DNA of 64,000 bases from Klebsiella spallanzanii. GTDB taxonomy: Bacteria; Pseudomonadota; Gammaproteobacteria; Enterobacterales; Enterobacteriaceae. The notes below the pieces were generated by a model that had not been told where the DNA came from, did not search any database, and saw only the letters and a list, made by a program, of their open reading frames with translations. A program made the translations under genes and the position numbers. Location: NCBI RefSeq assembly GCF_902158555.1, contig NZ_CABGGS010000046.1, forward strand, positions 307,215 to 371,214. The letters are read 5' to 3'. Each line of letters begins with the position of its first letter. Within the stretch, counting starts at the first letter, position 1. Below are positions 20,706 to 33,097 of the stretch, one piece after another.

Positions 20706-21770
20706 TTATTTACAGAAAGGGCGAGTGATAAGCCCCAGTGGGCCGGTTGCATACCAGCGGCGGTTGCCGCGGCTGCGCGAGTCACGTCCTACGGCCTGTG
20801 TCAGACGGTCGAGAATAATGGCGAGGATAACAATCCCGACGCCGCCGACGGTGGCCAGACCCATATCCAGGCGACCAATGCCGCGCAGTACCATCTGGCC
20901 AAGACCGCCAACGGCAATCATCGAAGCAATAACCACCATTGACAGCGCCAGCATCAGCGTCTGGTTAACCCCGGCCATAATGGTCGGCATCGCCAGCGGT
21001 AGCTGAACCTTAAACAGCAACTGACGCGGGCTGGCGCCGAAGGAGCGTGAAGCCTCAATCAGATCCGCAGGCACCTGGTTAATCCCCAGGATCGTCAGAC
21101 GAACAATCGGCGGTAGGGCGAAGATAATGGTTACCACTACCCCCGGTACGTTGCCAATACCGAAGAGCATCACGATCGGCACCAGATAGACAAACGCCGG
21201 AGTGGTTTGCATCGCATCGAGCAATGGACGGATAATTTTCGCCGCCCGCGGGCTACGGGCCAGCCATATTCCGAGCGGCAGGCCGATCAGCATACAAAAC
21301 AGCAGCGCGGTCAGCACCAGCGCCAGAGTTACCATCGCCTGCGACCAGGCCCCGATAGCGCCGATGGCGATAAGCGAGATCAGCGTCGCCGCGCCCATGC
21401 CGACGCTGGAAATCTGCCAGGCAATCAGCGAGAAAATGATAATCGCCACCGGCGCAGGCATTCCCAGCAGCAACTGCTGGAAAGCGCTCAGGATATAATC
21501 CACCGGTACGCGGATCCCCTGAAATACCGGGCGAAAGTGCATCACTATCCAGTCAATGGCTTGGGTGACCCAGCTATCAAGCGGAATAAGCGTTTTATGG
21601 AACGGGTCCATAATGTTGAAGTGCTCTGGCTGGGGCGCGGGTGCGCTGCTTAGCCAGTCTGCACCGCCGCCATCGGACGGTGCGGGCGTGGATGTACCCC
21701 AGGCATCAGCGGATTGCGACACGCTATCCGCCGCCGGTGCGGTGTCCCACGGGTTAGATTGATCAGCCAT
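20706..21770 (-). CDS. proW: ProU permease ProW
   Basis: ProW is the inner-membrane permease of ProVWX. The 354 residues include the long N-terminal periplasmic tail seen in E. coli, a core of about seven helices and the ABC-contact motif [22 protein letters not shown]. It overlaps the end of proV by 8 bp. Confidence 0.97.
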   Translation of the reverse strand: MADQSNPWDTAPAADSVSQSADAWGTSTPAPSDGGGADWLSSAPAPQPEHFNIMDPFHKTLIPLDSWVTQAIDWIVMHFRPVFQGIRVPVDYILSAFQQLLLGMPAPVAIIIFSLIAWQISSVGMGAATLISLIAIGAIGAWSQAMVTLALVLTALLFCMLIGLPLGIWLARSPRAAKIIRPLLDAMQTTPAFVYLVPIVMLFGIGNVPGVVVTIIFALPPIVRLTILGINQVPADLIEASRSFGASPRQLLFKVQLPLAMPTIMAGVNQTLMLALSMVVIASMIAVGGLGQMVLRGIGRLDMGLATVGGVGIVILAIILDRLTQAVGRDSRSRGNRRWYATGPLGLITRPFCK

Positions 21771-22965
21771 TGTTTACCCCCTCGCGATCTAAAGCCTGTA
21801 GCAGCATGCGTTTTGAAATGATGCCGATGTACTGGTGCCCTTCATCGACAACCGGCACCGCGCACGGTGCATGGCCGACGTGAGAAAGCAGTTCGCTGAG
21901 CGGCGTTTGCGCATCCACCGCGAGCGGGGAGTCAATTAACGCCGCATCGATTCCCTGGCCTTCGCTCAGCGCGACCTTCAGTGAATCAATGGAGACAATG
22001 CCAACAAACTTATTACCGCGTTCAATGACGTAGCCATATTCGCGGTCTTCATCCTGTAATAATTTCAGCGCAGAACGCGGGCCGAATCCCGGCGTTTTAC
22101 GAATCAAACCAACCGGGCTACGGCGGGCAATATCTTTAGCGCTGAAGACCTGGCTAATATCGACACCGCGGAAGAATGTGCGGACATAATCATTGGCCGG
22201 GTTATTCAGTATTTCATCCGGTGTACCGACCTGAACCACTTCTCCGTTTTGCATGATGGCAATACGATCGCCAATGCGCATTGCTTCGTCGAGGTCGTGG
22301 GAAATAAATACGACGGTGCGCTGATGCCTGGCCTGTAATTTTGTCAGCTCATCCTGCATTTCGGTACGAATTAAGGGATCGAGCGCCGAGAAGGCTTCAT
22401 CCATTAACAGGATATCGGGGTTAATAGCCAGCGCGCGGGCCAGGCCTACGCGTTGACGCATTCCGCCGGAGAGTTCGTCCGGGTAAGCGTGAGCATAGTT
22501 TTCCAGGCCAACCTGACGCAGCGCCTCCAGCGCTTTCTCCTGACGTTCCTGAGTGGGTACGCCAGCCAGCTCCATACCGAAGGCGGCATTGTCGAGCACG
22601 GTCATATGCGGCATCAGTGCAAATGATTGAAAAACCATTGCAATCTTTTTTCTGCGCACCTCGCGAAGCTCGGCCTCTGAGATTTTGGCGATATCGACGC
22701 CATCGATCAGCACTTGGCCGCGGGTGGGTTCAATCAGGCGATTGAGAAGGCGAACCATGGTAGATTTCCCCGAGCCGGAGAGCCCCATGATGACGAATAT
22801 CTCGCCTTCTTCAATGGTCAGACTGGCGTTTTTTACGCCAAGCGAAAGTCCCGTTTTTTCCAGTATTTGCTCTTTCGATAGTCCTTTTTCGATATATTTG
22901 AAAGCCCGCTGTGGGTGCTCGCCAAATATTTTATAGAGATTCTTGATTTCTAATTTAATTGCCAT
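21763..22965 (-). CDS. proV: ProU ATPase ProV
   Basis: ProV drives uptake of glycine betaine and proline betaine under osmotic stress. The 400-residue protein has Walker [10 protein letters not shown], signature [15 protein letters not shown], Walker [15 protein letters not shown], and two C-terminal CBS domains that sense ionic strength. I start at 22965 ([15 protein letters not shown]), matching E. coli; the frame is open for 32 more codons upstream. Confidence 0.97.
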   Translation of the reverse strand: MAIKLEIKNLYKIFGEHPQRAFKYIEKGLSKEQILEKTGLSLGVKNASLTIEEGEIFVIMGLSGSGKSTMVRLLNRLIEPTRGQVLIDGVDIAKISEAELREVRRKKIAMVFQSFALMPHMTVLDNAAFGMELAGVPTQERQEKALEALRQVGLENYAHAYPDELSGGMRQRVGLARALAINPDILLMDEAFSALDPLIRTEMQDELTKLQARHQRTVVFISHDLDEAMRIGDRIAIMQNGEVVQVGTPDEILNNPANDYVRTFFRGVDISQVFSAKDIARRSPVGLIRKTPGFGPRSALKLLQDEDREYGYVIERGNKFVGIVSIDSLKVALSEGQGIDAALIDSPLAVDAQTPLSELLSHVGHAPCAVPVVDEGHQYIGIISKRMLLQALDREGVNNG

Positions 22966-23269
22966 GCAATAGAAAGTTTCCTGTAATTTATTTATATCGA
23001 TATAGTACCTGGTGGAGATAATTGCTTTTTTACACCCTAACATACTGAGAATCTGAGACAACCCTTTATGTTGATTTACGGCGGAAATTCGAACGAGAGA
23101 ATGTCAGCGCATCCCCCGTGATATAAGGGCTGAGCGTGAGTTGCTGACAACTAATATTTTTTGGTTATGTTGCGATAATTTCGCCTGAAATCGACAAAAT
23201 TCTGTTGAATATGACGCGGTGATGAAGGAAAGATATTGAGTGAGATGAAAGTGAATAATGTGAAATAAA
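22966..23269 (-). promoter_or_regulatory. proU upstream region, no gene
   Basis: This AT-rich stretch between proV and the nrdF terminator contains no convincing gene. By analogy with E. coli it should hold the osmoregulated proU promoters and H-NS sites that continue into proV. I could not assign a -10/-35 pair with confidence. Confidence 0.4.
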
Positions 23270-23302
23270 TCACCAGGAAATATGTTGATATATTCCTGGT
23301 GA
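23270..23302 (-). terminator. nrdHIEF terminator
   Basis: TCACCAGGAA (23270-23279) and TTCCTGGTGA (23293-23302) form a ten-bp stem just after the nrdF stop. On the minus strand it is followed by TTTATTTC. Confidence 0.8.
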
Positions 23303-23310
23303 AAGTAAGG

Positions 23311-26400
<3,090 letters not shown>

Positions 26401-26428
<28 letters not shown>

Positions 26429-26811
26429 AATTCGCTTACTCCTTTACGCACGTTGTCGACGTCTTGTGGGGTGCCCATCAGCTCAAAGCGATAGAGATAC
26501 GGTACGCCGCATTTTTGCTTGATAACGTCGCCAGCGCGGCCATAGGCGTCGCCGAAGTTACGGTTACCCGCGGCAATCACGCCGCGAATCAACTGGCGAT
26601 TATGCGGATCGTTAAGAAAACGGATCGCCTGTCGCGGAACCGCGCCCGCCGTGCCGCCGCCACCGTAGCTGGGGACGATGAGAATGTAGGGTTCGTCTAC
26701 CTGGATGCGCTCCCGTTCGTTAAGCGGAATACGCACCGCGGGCAGCCCCAGACGCTGGACGAACCGGTGCGTGTTTTCGGAACTGCTGGAAAAGTAGACG
26801 ATCAGGCTCAT
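26401..26811 (-). CDS. nrdI: Flavodoxin NrdI
   Basis: NrdI is an FMN protein that supplies oxidant to load the Mn-tyrosyl radical in NrdF. The 136-residue sequence has the flavodoxin start [20 protein letters not shown] and the glycine-rich loop [13 protein letters not shown]. It overlaps nrdH by 4 bp and nrdE by 28 bp. Confidence 0.97.
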
Positions 26812-27053
26812 ACGCTGGCCGCTGAGGTTGCCGGGCGCAGGCGGTTAATCATGTCCGGGCGGAAACCGGACCAGCGGGTTTCCCCGGCAATCACTACCGG
26901 CAGCTGGCGGAAGCCCTGCTCGCGCAGCATATCGACGGCTTCAGGATGGTGGTCGATGTTGACCATGTCGAATTCAAACCCGCGGGTTTCCATGGCCCGT
27001 TTAGTGGCATGGCATTGCACGCAGTCGTTTTTAGTGTAAATAGTAATGCGCAT
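26808..27053 (-). CDS. nrdH: Glutaredoxin-like NrdH
   Basis: NrdH is an 81-residue redoxin and the electron donor for NrdEF. It has the active site CVQC (Cys11, Cys14) and the thioredoxin-reductase contact WSGFRPD. I start at 27053 ([11 protein letters not shown]). It is the first gene of nrdHIEF, below two NrdR-like boxes. Confidence 0.97.
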   Translation of the reverse strand: MRITIYTKNDCVQCHATKRAMETRGFEFDMVNIDHHPEAVDMLREQGFRQLPVVIAGETRWSGFRPDMINRLRPATSAASV

Positions 27054-27128
27054 GATTCGTATTTCCATTTAAGATAACAGCACGGCGCAAAAAATGACGT
27101 CGGGCGTTATGGGTTATCGTTGAGGGAA

Positions 27129-27175
27129 ATACTAGATGTAGTTATTTAAAAGTTCAACAACTCAATATATATGGT
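27129..27175 (-). promoter_or_regulatory. Two NrdR-like boxes upstream of nrdH
   Basis: A 16-mer at 27160-27175 (ACTCAATATATATGGT) matches the NrdR consensus ACACWATATATWGTGT at 13 of 16 positions. A second at 27129-27144 (ATACTAGATGTAGTTA) matches at 11. Their centres are 31 bp apart, three helical turns, the spacing usual for paired NrdR boxes. NrdR would repress the operon when deoxynucleotides are plentiful. Confidence 0.65.
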
Positions 27176-27184
27176 TTTTGCAAA

Positions 27185-27216
27185 AAATAACCCCCGCTAA
27201 CGGAATCGGCGGGGGC
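27185..27216 (-). terminator. Terminator of the AhpD-like gene
   Basis: CCCCCGC (27191-27197) pairs with GCGGGGG (27209-27215); on the minus strand it is followed by TTATTTTTTGC. Confidence 0.85.
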
Positions 27217-27235
27217 AGGTTTCTTTGTCGTGGAA

Positions 27236-27667
27236 TTACAGGCGCATGCTTACTGCAAGGCGGTTAAAGGCGTTCATCAGGCTGATGGCGAAAGTCAAAT
27301 CGCTAATCTGTCGGGCGCTAAAATGCGCCAGCAGCGGCAGATAAACATCATCTTCAGCATGGCTTTCGGCGATATGGGTGACCGATTCGGCCCACGCCAG
27401 CGCCGCGCGCTCGGCATCGCTGAAATGCGCGCTGACTCGCCAGCCTGCCAGGGCGTCTAATTTGTTCTGTGCCACGCCGGACTTGCGCAGCGCTTTGCTA
27501 TGCATCTCCAGGCAGAAGGCGCAGCCGTTGATTTGCGACACCCGCAAATAAACCAGCTCTATCAACGTGTTGCCCAGTTCGCTTTTTTCCAGCGCAATGC
27601 TCGCCTGCACCAGGGCATTATAGACTTCCGGGCTCAGTTCATTGTACGGCTGACGTAGTGTGGTCAT
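27236..27667 (-). CDS. AhpD-like carboxymuconolactone decarboxylase family protein
   Basis: The 143-residue protein has the alkylhydroperoxidase AhpD core with the redox motif GCAFCLEMHSKA (Cys49, Cys52, His56). Such proteins reduce peroxides or act as thiol reductases; the substrate here is unknown. GAGGAG lies upstream of the ATG. It is divergent from the MocR-type regulator at 27755 with an 87-bp shared promoter region, so it is the likely target of that regulator. Confidence 0.88.
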   Translation of the reverse strand: MTTLRQPYNELSPEVYNALVQASIALEKSELGNTLIELVYLRVSQINGCAFCLEMHSKALRKSGVAQNKLDALAGWRVSAHFSDAERAALAWAESVTHIAESHAEDDVYLPLLAHFSARQISDLTFAISLMNAFNRLAVSMRL

Positions 27668-27754
27668 TTTACTCTCCTCATTAAGACGTCAGCAAAATAG
27701 CACTATAATGGACTGCATAAGATAGCCATATTGTGATGAAAAAAGCAGACCATA

Positions 27755-29107
27755 ATGCATGCCAAAGAACTCCCGCACTATCAGCGTATTGCCCGACAGC
27801 TTAAGTCGGCCATTGAGAGTGGCGAACTGATGCCAGGCAGCAGGCTGCCGGCGAGTCGGGTGTATGCGCAAGAACTTGGTGTGTCGCGGGCGACGATAGA
27901 AAACGCCTGGGGTGAGCTGGTGGCGCAGGGCTGGCTGGAGCGGCGCGGGCAGGCCGGGACCTTTGTCAGCGAACGCCTCAGCCCGCAGCAAAGCGCCCCT
28001 GTGCAGCCTATGGCGGGAGACGAACCAGTGGCGCCGCTACCGTTTCAACTGGGTCTGCCTGCGCTGGATCTGTTCCCGCGCGGCCTGTGGGCGCGGGTGA
28101 TGGGGCGGCGGTTGCGCACGCAAACGCGTTTTGACCTCGCTCCTGGCGATCCTTGTGGTGAATTGATTCTTCGGCGGGCGATCGTCGACTATATGCGCCT
28201 GTCGCGCAGCATTGAGTGTCGGCCTGAACAAGTAATGGTAACCGGTAGCTATGCCGCGTCAATGAGCCTGATACTGCGCACCCTGGCAAGGCCGGGTCAG
28301 CAAATGTGGATGGAAGATCCGGGATTTCCACTGATCCGGCCCATCGTAAGCGGCGAAGGGGTAGTGATAAACCCTGTTCCGGTTGACGGAGACGGAATGG
28401 ATGTTACATGGGCGCAGCAGCATTTCCCGGATGCGCATTTTGCGCTGCTGACGCCAGCTCATCAAAGCCCGCTAGGCGTTGCGCTATCGCTGGCCAGGCG
28501 CAGACAACTGCTGCTATGGGCGGCGCAAAAGGACGCATGGATTATTGAGGATGACTACGATAGTGAGTTTCGCTATCACGGTAAGCCGCTACCGCCGTTA
28601 AAAAGCCTTGATGCTCCACAGCGGGTCATTTACGCCGGGGCATTCAGTAAATCTTTCTTCCCGGCATTACGCGTCGCCTGGCTGGTGGTGCCGGAGCCGT
28701 TGGTGGCGCTGTTTCGTGAAAAGAGCGCGCTGATGAGCTGTAGCGTACCAACGCTGTGGCAGCAGACGCTGGCTGATTTTATCCGCGAGGGCCATTTCTG
28801 GCGTCATCTGAAGAAAATGCGCGCCAGCTACGCGCAGCGCCGTCAATGGTTGGAATCAGCGCTGTGGGAGCAGGGTTTTACGGTGGTGCCTCAAGCGGGC
28901 GGCATTCAGATGGTGGTCAGGGTGAAAGATGACGATCGCCAGTTGGCCCTGCGTGGCAGGCAAGCCGGTCTGGCGGTGCAGGCGCTGAGCGACTGGCGAA
29001 TCAATAGCCGTGGAGAAGGGGGGCTGTTGATGAGTTTCACTAATTTGACCTCAGCAGAAATGGCCCGCGAAGTGGTACGTAAGCTTCGTTTAGCGCTTTA
29101 CCGTTGA
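27755..29107 (+). CDS. MocR/PdxR-type transcription regulator
   Basis: The 450-residue protein joins a GntR winged helix (residues 8-75, SGELMPGSRLPASRVYAQELGVSRATIENA region) to a fold-type I aminotransferase-like domain. The pyridoxal-phosphate lysine is Lys299 in GAFSKSFFP, and DDYDSEFRY is typical of MocR proteins. It probably senses PLP or an amino compound and controls the divergent AhpD-like gene (inference). A TnpB element begins right at its stop codon. Confidence 0.9.
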   Translation: MHAKELPHYQRIARQLKSAIESGELMPGSRLPASRVYAQELGVSRATIENAWGELVAQGWLERRGQAGTFVSERLSPQQSAPVQPMAGDEPVAPLPFQLGLPALDLFPRGLWARVMGRRLRTQTRFDLAPGDPCGELILRRAIVDYMRLSRSIECRPEQVMVTGSYAASMSLILRTLARPGQQMWMEDPGFPLIRPIVSGEGVVINPVPVDGDGMDVTWAQQHFPDAHFALLTPAHQSPLGVALSLARRRQLLLWAAQKDAWIIEDDYDSEFRYHGKPLPPLKSLDAPQRVIYAGAFSKSFFPALRVAWLVVPEPLVALFREKSALMSCSVPTLWQQTLADFIREGHFWRHLKKMRASYAQRRQWLESALWEQGFTVVPQAGGIQMVVRVKDDDRQLALRGRQAGLAVQALSDWRINSRGEGGLLMSFTNLTSAEMAREVVRKLRLALYR

Positions 29108-29108
29108 T

Positions 29109-30400
29109 GCGCGTAAAGCCTCGCCCAGTCGGGCGGGGATATAAGCGCGGTATTTGCGTAACATTCGTTGACCTTCGTCAATATGGATTACAAATTTCAA
29201 CGTATTTTGTAATCCATATGAAACGCGCCTATAAATTTCGATTCTATCCAACACCCGATCAGGTTGAGCTTCTGGCTCAAACGTTCGGGTGCGTGCGTTT
29301 TGTCTATAACTCAATCCTTCGCTGGCGCACTGATGCGTACTACGAACGTCAGGAAAAAATTGGGTATCCTCAAGCCGATAAGCAACTGACAGCCCTGAAA
29401 GCCATGCCGGAATATGCTTTCCTGCGTGATGTGTCCGCCGTGCCACTACAGCAAGCCATACGTCACCAGCAAGAGGCGTTTAAAAACTTCTTTGCCGGAC
29501 GTGCCGGGTATCCGGCATTCAAGAGCAAACGCCATAAACAGGCTGCTACCTTCATGAATACGGCGTTCAAATACCGCGACGGCGCATTATATATGGCAAA
29601 GAGTACCACTCCGCTGAATGTGCGCTGGAGCCGCCCGCTGCCGTCTTCGCCATCCTCCATAAACATCACCCGCGATGCCGTAGGGCGGTATTTTGTTTCG
29701 TGCCTTTGCGAGTTTGAGCCTGTATCACTGCCGATCACTGCTTCCACGGTCGGCATTGATGTAGGTTTAAAAGATTTGTTCGTCACCGATACCGGATTCA
29801 AGTCCGGCAATCCCCGCCATACAGCTAAATATGCGGCCCGCCAGGCGCTACTCCAGCGCCGATTAAGCAAAAAGGTCAAAGGCTCGAAGAACCGCGCCAA
29901 AGCCCGCTTAAAGGTGGCCCGACTCCACGCGAAAATTGCCGATTGCCGCACGGATGCCTTGCATAAGGCCACCCGCAAACTCATTAACGAGAACCAAGTT
30001 GTTTGCGTCGAATCCCTCAAGGTGAAGAACATGATCCGCAACCCGTCGCTGTCCAGAGCGATAGCAGACGCAGGCTGGGGTGAGTTCGCGCGCCAGCTCC
30101 AGTACAAAGGCGAATGGGCAGGGCGGTCAGTGGTCGCCATTGACCAGTTTTTTCCGTCCTCAAAACGCTGTAGCTGTTGCGGATATATCATGCAAAAAAT
30201 GCCTCTTGATGTTCGTAAATGGCACTGCCCGGAATGTGGGGTAGACCATGATCGTGACGTTAATGCGGCCCGTAATATCAAAGCTGCCGGGCTGGCAGTG
30301 TTAGCCCACGGAGAGCCTGTAAATCCTGAATCGCATAAAGCGGCTTAGGTTCGGCTCCGTGAAGTGGGAATCCTCGCCCGACAGGGCGGGGAGCAGTCAA
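29109..30400 (+). mobile_element. IS200/IS605-superfamily element with TnpB only
   Basis: The left end carries the hairpin CCTCGCCC-AGTC-GGGCGGGG (29119-29136). The right end carries the matching hairpin CCTCGCCC-GACA-GGGCGGGG (30372-30391) and finishes GAGCAGTCAA. The sequence just outside the left end is TTGAT (29104-29108), the same as the known target/TAM of ISDra2. No TnpA transposase gene is present, so this is an IS1341-like element moved in trans. The insertion lies between the MocR gene and the ygaM terminator. Confidence 0.8.
29218..30348 (+). CDS. tnpB: TnpB RNA-guided endonuclease
   Basis: TnpB cuts DNA next to a TAM using an omega-RNA from the element's right end, which favours element retention. 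The 376-residue protein looks intact. It has an N-terminal HTH-type region (MKRAYKFRFYPTPDQ), RuvC residues Asp181 (GIDVGLK), Glu265 (CVESLKV) and Asp347 (DRDVNAARN), and the zinc finger Cys318/321/337/340. I start at the ATG 29218, the standard TnpB opening; the frame upstream to 29104 is the element's left end. Confidence 0.93.
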   Translation: MKRAYKFRFYPTPDQVELLAQTFGCVRFVYNSILRWRTDAYYERQEKIGYPQADKQLTALKAMPEYAFLRDVSAVPLQQAIRHQQEAFKNFFAGRAGYPAFKSKRHKQAATFMNTAFKYRDGALYMAKSTTPLNVRWSRPLPSSPSSINITRDAVGRYFVSCLCEFEPVSLPITASTVGIDVGLKDLFVTDTGFKSGNPRHTAKYAARQALLQRRLSKKVKGSKNRAKARLKVARLHAKIADCRTDALHKATRKLINENQVVCVESLKVKNMIRNPSLSRAIADAGWGEFARQLQYKGEWAGRSVVAIDQFFPSSKRCSCCGYIMQKMPLDVRKWHCPECGVDHDRDVNAARNIKAAGLAVLAHGEPVNPESHKAA

Positions 30401-30420
30401 TATCAGACATAACAAAAACC
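30200..30420 (+). ncRNA. Predicted omega-RNA of TnpB with guide
   Basis: By analogy with other TnpB systems, the omega-RNA scaffold covers the 3' end of tnpB and the right-end hairpin (30372-30391), ending at TCAA (30400). The guide would be the 16-20 bases that follow (30401-30420), which are chromosomal DNA just before the ygaM terminator stem. The 5' limit given is a guess. Confidence 0.4.
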
Positions 30421-30447
30421 CCCTGTATACCGGGGTATGCAGGGGGA
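30415..30447 (-). terminator. ygaM terminator
   Basis: CCCCCTG (30419-30425) pairs with CAGGGGG (30440-30446), with an inner TACC/GGTA. The minus strand continues into TTTTTGTT. Confidence 0.85.
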
Positions 30448-30486
30448 GACGCGTATTTGTTATCTTCGTTGGTCTGGCGATTTTTA

Positions 30487-30834
30487 TTATCGACGTAAAT
30501 TCAGCAAGACGCCAATAAATACCCCAACGGCAGCAGCGGCACCGACGCTTTGCCACGGTTTATCGCGCACGTAGCTGTCCGCGCTACCGGCGACATCACG
30601 GGCGCAGCCCACGGCATCACGCGCCGCCTGCTGAACGCGATTATTTCCGTTAAGCCGGGCGCGGGTCTCTTTCAGCAGCGCCTGCGCTTTTTTACGCGCG
30701 GTCTCCGCTTCATCTTTTGCGTCGCTGCCCCATGATTTCAGCACCTCTTCCAGCGTATCCGCTAATTGGCTGACATCGTTATGGATATCTTCAGCGCTGT
30801 CTTCTACGTTGTTGCGGTTTGCTCGGTTGGCCAT
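30487..30834 (-). CDS. ygaM: DUF883 (ElaB/YqjD-type) protein YgaM
   Basis: The 115-residue protein has a charged helical N-terminal part (DVSQLADTLEEVLKSWGSDA) and a C-terminal membrane anchor (VGAAAAVGVFIGVLL). Relatives ElaB and YqjD bind ribosomes at the inner membrane in stationary phase. I start at 30834 (MANRANRNN). The order ygaM-ygaC-alaE-stpA is as in E. coli. Confidence 0.93.
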   Translation of the reverse strand: MANRANRNNVEDSAEDIHNDVSQLADTLEEVLKSWGSDAKDEAETARKKAQALLKETRARLNGNNRVQQAARDAVGCARDVAGSADSYVRDKPWQSVGAAAAVGVFIGVLLNLRR

Positions 30835-31043
30835 TGGTTTCTCCCTTAATTCCATTGATACCCGTCATACTTCAGGAGGTATGCAAGTTTGGCTTCCGCC
30901 CCTGAATTACCCGGTAGAGTCATTAAGTGTAGGACAAGATTTTGAATTATGCTGCGCATCGTCGTTTATGGAATATTCCGAAAGCGTTGTCTTTAATGAA
31001 TAAGGTAAGGTTAACGTGCGGTAAAAGATAATGAGGAATGAGT

Positions 31044-31394
31044 ATGTATTTAAGACCCGATGAGGTGGCGCGAGTTCTTGAAAAAGCCGGCTTCACCATG
31101 GATGTTGTGACGCAAAAAGCGTATGGCTATCGCCGTGGCGATAATTATGTTTATGTGAACCGTGAAGCTCGTATGGGGCGTACCGCGTTAATTATTCATC
31201 CGGCTTTAAAAGAACGCAGCACGACGCTTGCGGAGCCCGCGTCGGATATCAAAACCTGCGATCATTACGAGCAGTTTCCGCTGTATTTAGCGGGCGATGC
31301 TCAGCAGCATTATGGTATTCCACACGGGTTCAGTTCGCGCATGGCCCTTGAGCGTTTTCTGAGTGGTTTGTTTGGCGAGGTGCAATATAGTTGA
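31044..31394 (+). CDS. ygaC: DUF2002 protein YgaC
   Basis: The 116-residue protein matches E. coli YgaC over its length ([44 protein letters not shown]). Its function is unknown; in E. coli it is in the Fur regulon. The second ATG (31044) has good spacing to GAGG at 31033; the ATG at 31038 is too close to it. Confidence 0.93.
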   Translation: MYLRPDEVARVLEKAGFTMDVVTQKAYGYRRGDNYVYVNREARMGRTALIIHPALKERSTTLAEPASDIKTCDHYEQFPLYLAGDAQQHYGIPHGFSSRMALERFLSGLFGEVQYS

Positions 31395-31427
31395 AAAAAG
31401 CGGCTGGTGTAACCAGTCGCTTTTTTG
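31394..31427. terminator. Bidirectional terminator between ygaC and alaE
   Basis: AAAAAGCGGCTGG and CCAGTCGCTTTTTT form a strong stem with A and T runs on both sides, serving both convergent genes. Confidence 0.92.
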
Positions 31428-31433
31428 AATGGC

Positions 31434-31883
31434 TCAGGCTTTAGCCTGCTGATAGGGACTGACGCGGAACAGTCGACGGCAGTAGTCGAGGAAATAACCG
31501 TATGCTGCGCCCATCATCATTGATACCACGATGTTTGAGCTTACCGCAGCAGCGATCTGATGCCAGTCAGCGCCGACAACCAGGAGAATCGCTACGTATA
31601 CGGGTGACTGGAACGTAACATAAGCAACCACATCCGCAATATTCTTCATCCAGCCTGATGCGCTGATGCGGCGCGCCTGGCGCATAGCGAAGTCGCGGTA
31701 AAAACCGTAAGGTACGGCAATAATAATGTTCACCGGGATGGCCACCAGTCTTGAAGATAACGACTGCTGGAAGGTCATTCCGGAGAGAAAGATTTCGATC
31801 ATCATGTTCACAACGGTGCAGTAAACCACCATCGCAAAGGTGTCTGCTACCGCATGACGCAAGCGGGACTGCGCAGAGAACAT
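31434..31883 (-). CDS. alaE: L-alanine exporter AlaE
   Basis: AlaE exports excess L-alanine across the inner membrane. The 149 residues are close to E. coli AlaE (formerly YgaW), with four helices, [16 protein letters not shown] at the start and [13 protein letters not shown] near the end. I start at 31883 ([12 protein letters not shown]), the E. coli length. Confidence 0.95.
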   Translation of the reverse strand: MFSAQSRLRHAVADTFAMVVYCTVVNMMIEIFLSGMTFQQSLSSRLVAIPVNIIIAVPYGFYRDFAMRQARRISASGWMKNIADVVAYVTFQSPVYVAILLVVGADWHQIAAAVSSNIVVSMMMGAAYGYFLDYCRRLFRVSPYQQAKA

Positions 31884-32588
31884 CAGTATGCTCCTCGAAA
31901 ATGAAGTCGATAATGCCAAAGTATTCGCCGATGATCAGCGTTTTGGGTTGCCTGTTTTGATGTGCGTAGATTATATCGCTGCATTGAAAGTGGCAACTAG
32001 CTATAAATTTTTATTTAAAGGCTTTTTGTCGATAAAACACTCTGCCGCAGCTTGTTTTTTGTTCGTTACGCTACTTTTGTTCTTAATGTTTATTTTTGTT
32101 TTATTTATCAAATAGATGCCTTGATTCTACGTAGTATAGATGAGGCCAGCATCTTTTAGTGATGGTATGATTTTGCGATAAGATCGCGGTCTGATGTGAG
32201 TTGTGTCACCTTTAGGGTTTTTAATAACTATTATGCTAATTTATCAGCATGAAATTCTGTATTAGTGGTTGGGTGAATATTCATATTTTATGCATTACTA
32301 TTCTCCTTATGTGTATTTATTTTTTGATTCTCTGCCAGCGATATGCCGATAACCTCTTGAGCACACAGGTAATAGCACGATAGATTTCGCTTAATCATAT
32401 TTAATCGGCATTATTTAATTTATTCAACCAAGGGATCTTGACGTTATTGGTTTGTTTTTGGCGTTTTTCGTAGAGCGCCGTTGACGATATATTTGGGATT
32501 GTCTAAAGGCTGGAAATAAATAACATCATCAATTAAACTATCGCCGCAATCTTTGTTTTATTTGCTATTTGGGAATTTTTTGAATTAT
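31884..32588. other. Long AT-rich intergenic region, alaE-stpA
   Basis: These 705 bp are strongly AT-rich and hold no gene I can support. They contain the divergent alaE and stpA promoters. Runs such as TTTTTATTTAAAGG and TTTATTTTTTGATTC are the kind bound by H-NS/StpA, which is known to repress stpA in E. coli. Confidence 0.5.
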
Positions 32589-32990
32589 ATGTCATTAGTA
32601 TTAGAGAAACTGAATAATATCCGAACACTTCGCGCAATGTCCCGCGAATTCTCCATTGACGTGCTTGAAGATATGCTGGAAAAGCTAAGGACCGTCACTG
32701 AAGAAAAACGTGCTGAAGAGCAGGCAGCTCAGGCGCAGCGGGCGGAGTATCAGGAAAAAATAAACACCTGGCTGGAATTGATGATGGCCGATGGTATTAC
32801 GCCTGAACAATTAGTCACACAAACTACCGTCACTTCTAAAGGTGCGAAAAAGCGCCAGCCGCGTCCGGCTAAATATCGTTTTACCGATCATACCGGCGCA
32901 GAGAAAACCTGGACCGGGCAGGGACGCATGCCGAAGCCGCTGGCTCAAGCCGTCGCCGAGGGCAAACCCCTTGAAAGTTTCTTGATCTAA
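32589..32990 (+). CDS. stpA: H-NS paralogue StpA
   Basis: StpA is a nucleoid-associated protein that silences AT-rich DNA with H-NS and has RNA chaperone activity. The 133-residue protein has the N-terminal coiled-coil oligomerisation region (NNIRTLRAMSREFSIDVLEDML) and the C-terminal DNA-binding domain with the hook TWTGQGRMP. Its place next to alaE and ygaVP identifies stpA rather than hns. The start at 32589 has only a weak, distant GGGA upstream. Confidence 0.95.
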   Translation: MSLVLEKLNNIRTLRAMSREFSIDVLEDMLEKLRTVTEEKRAEEQAAQAQRAEYQEKINTWLELMMADGITPEQLVTQTTVTSKGAKKRQPRPAKYRFTDHTGAEKTWTGQGRMPKPLAQAVAEGKPLESFLI

Positions 32991-32997
32991 GGTTTAA

Positions 32998-33025
32998 AAC
33001 GGTGGGGAAACCCACCGTTATCTTT
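32998..33025 (+). terminator. stpA terminator
   Basis: AACGGTGGG-GAAA-CCCACCGTT is a perfect GNRA-capped hairpin directly after stpA. Confidence 0.85.
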
Positions 33026-33097
33026 ACCTGGCTTAGAGCCTATCCCATTCGGACTATTTTACTTGCCATTTTGGACCTGGGCAGTGCAGGCTCTTAA

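Noticed and set aside
29463..30281. Leftward 272-codon frame opposite tnpB
   Set aside because: It is a shadow of TnpB; the plus-strand protein has all catalytic motifs.
31888..32115. 75-codon frame in the alaE-stpA gap with a hydrophobic end
   Set aside because: The hydrophobicity is explained by T-rich DNA; there is no ribosome site and it overlaps the alaE leader.
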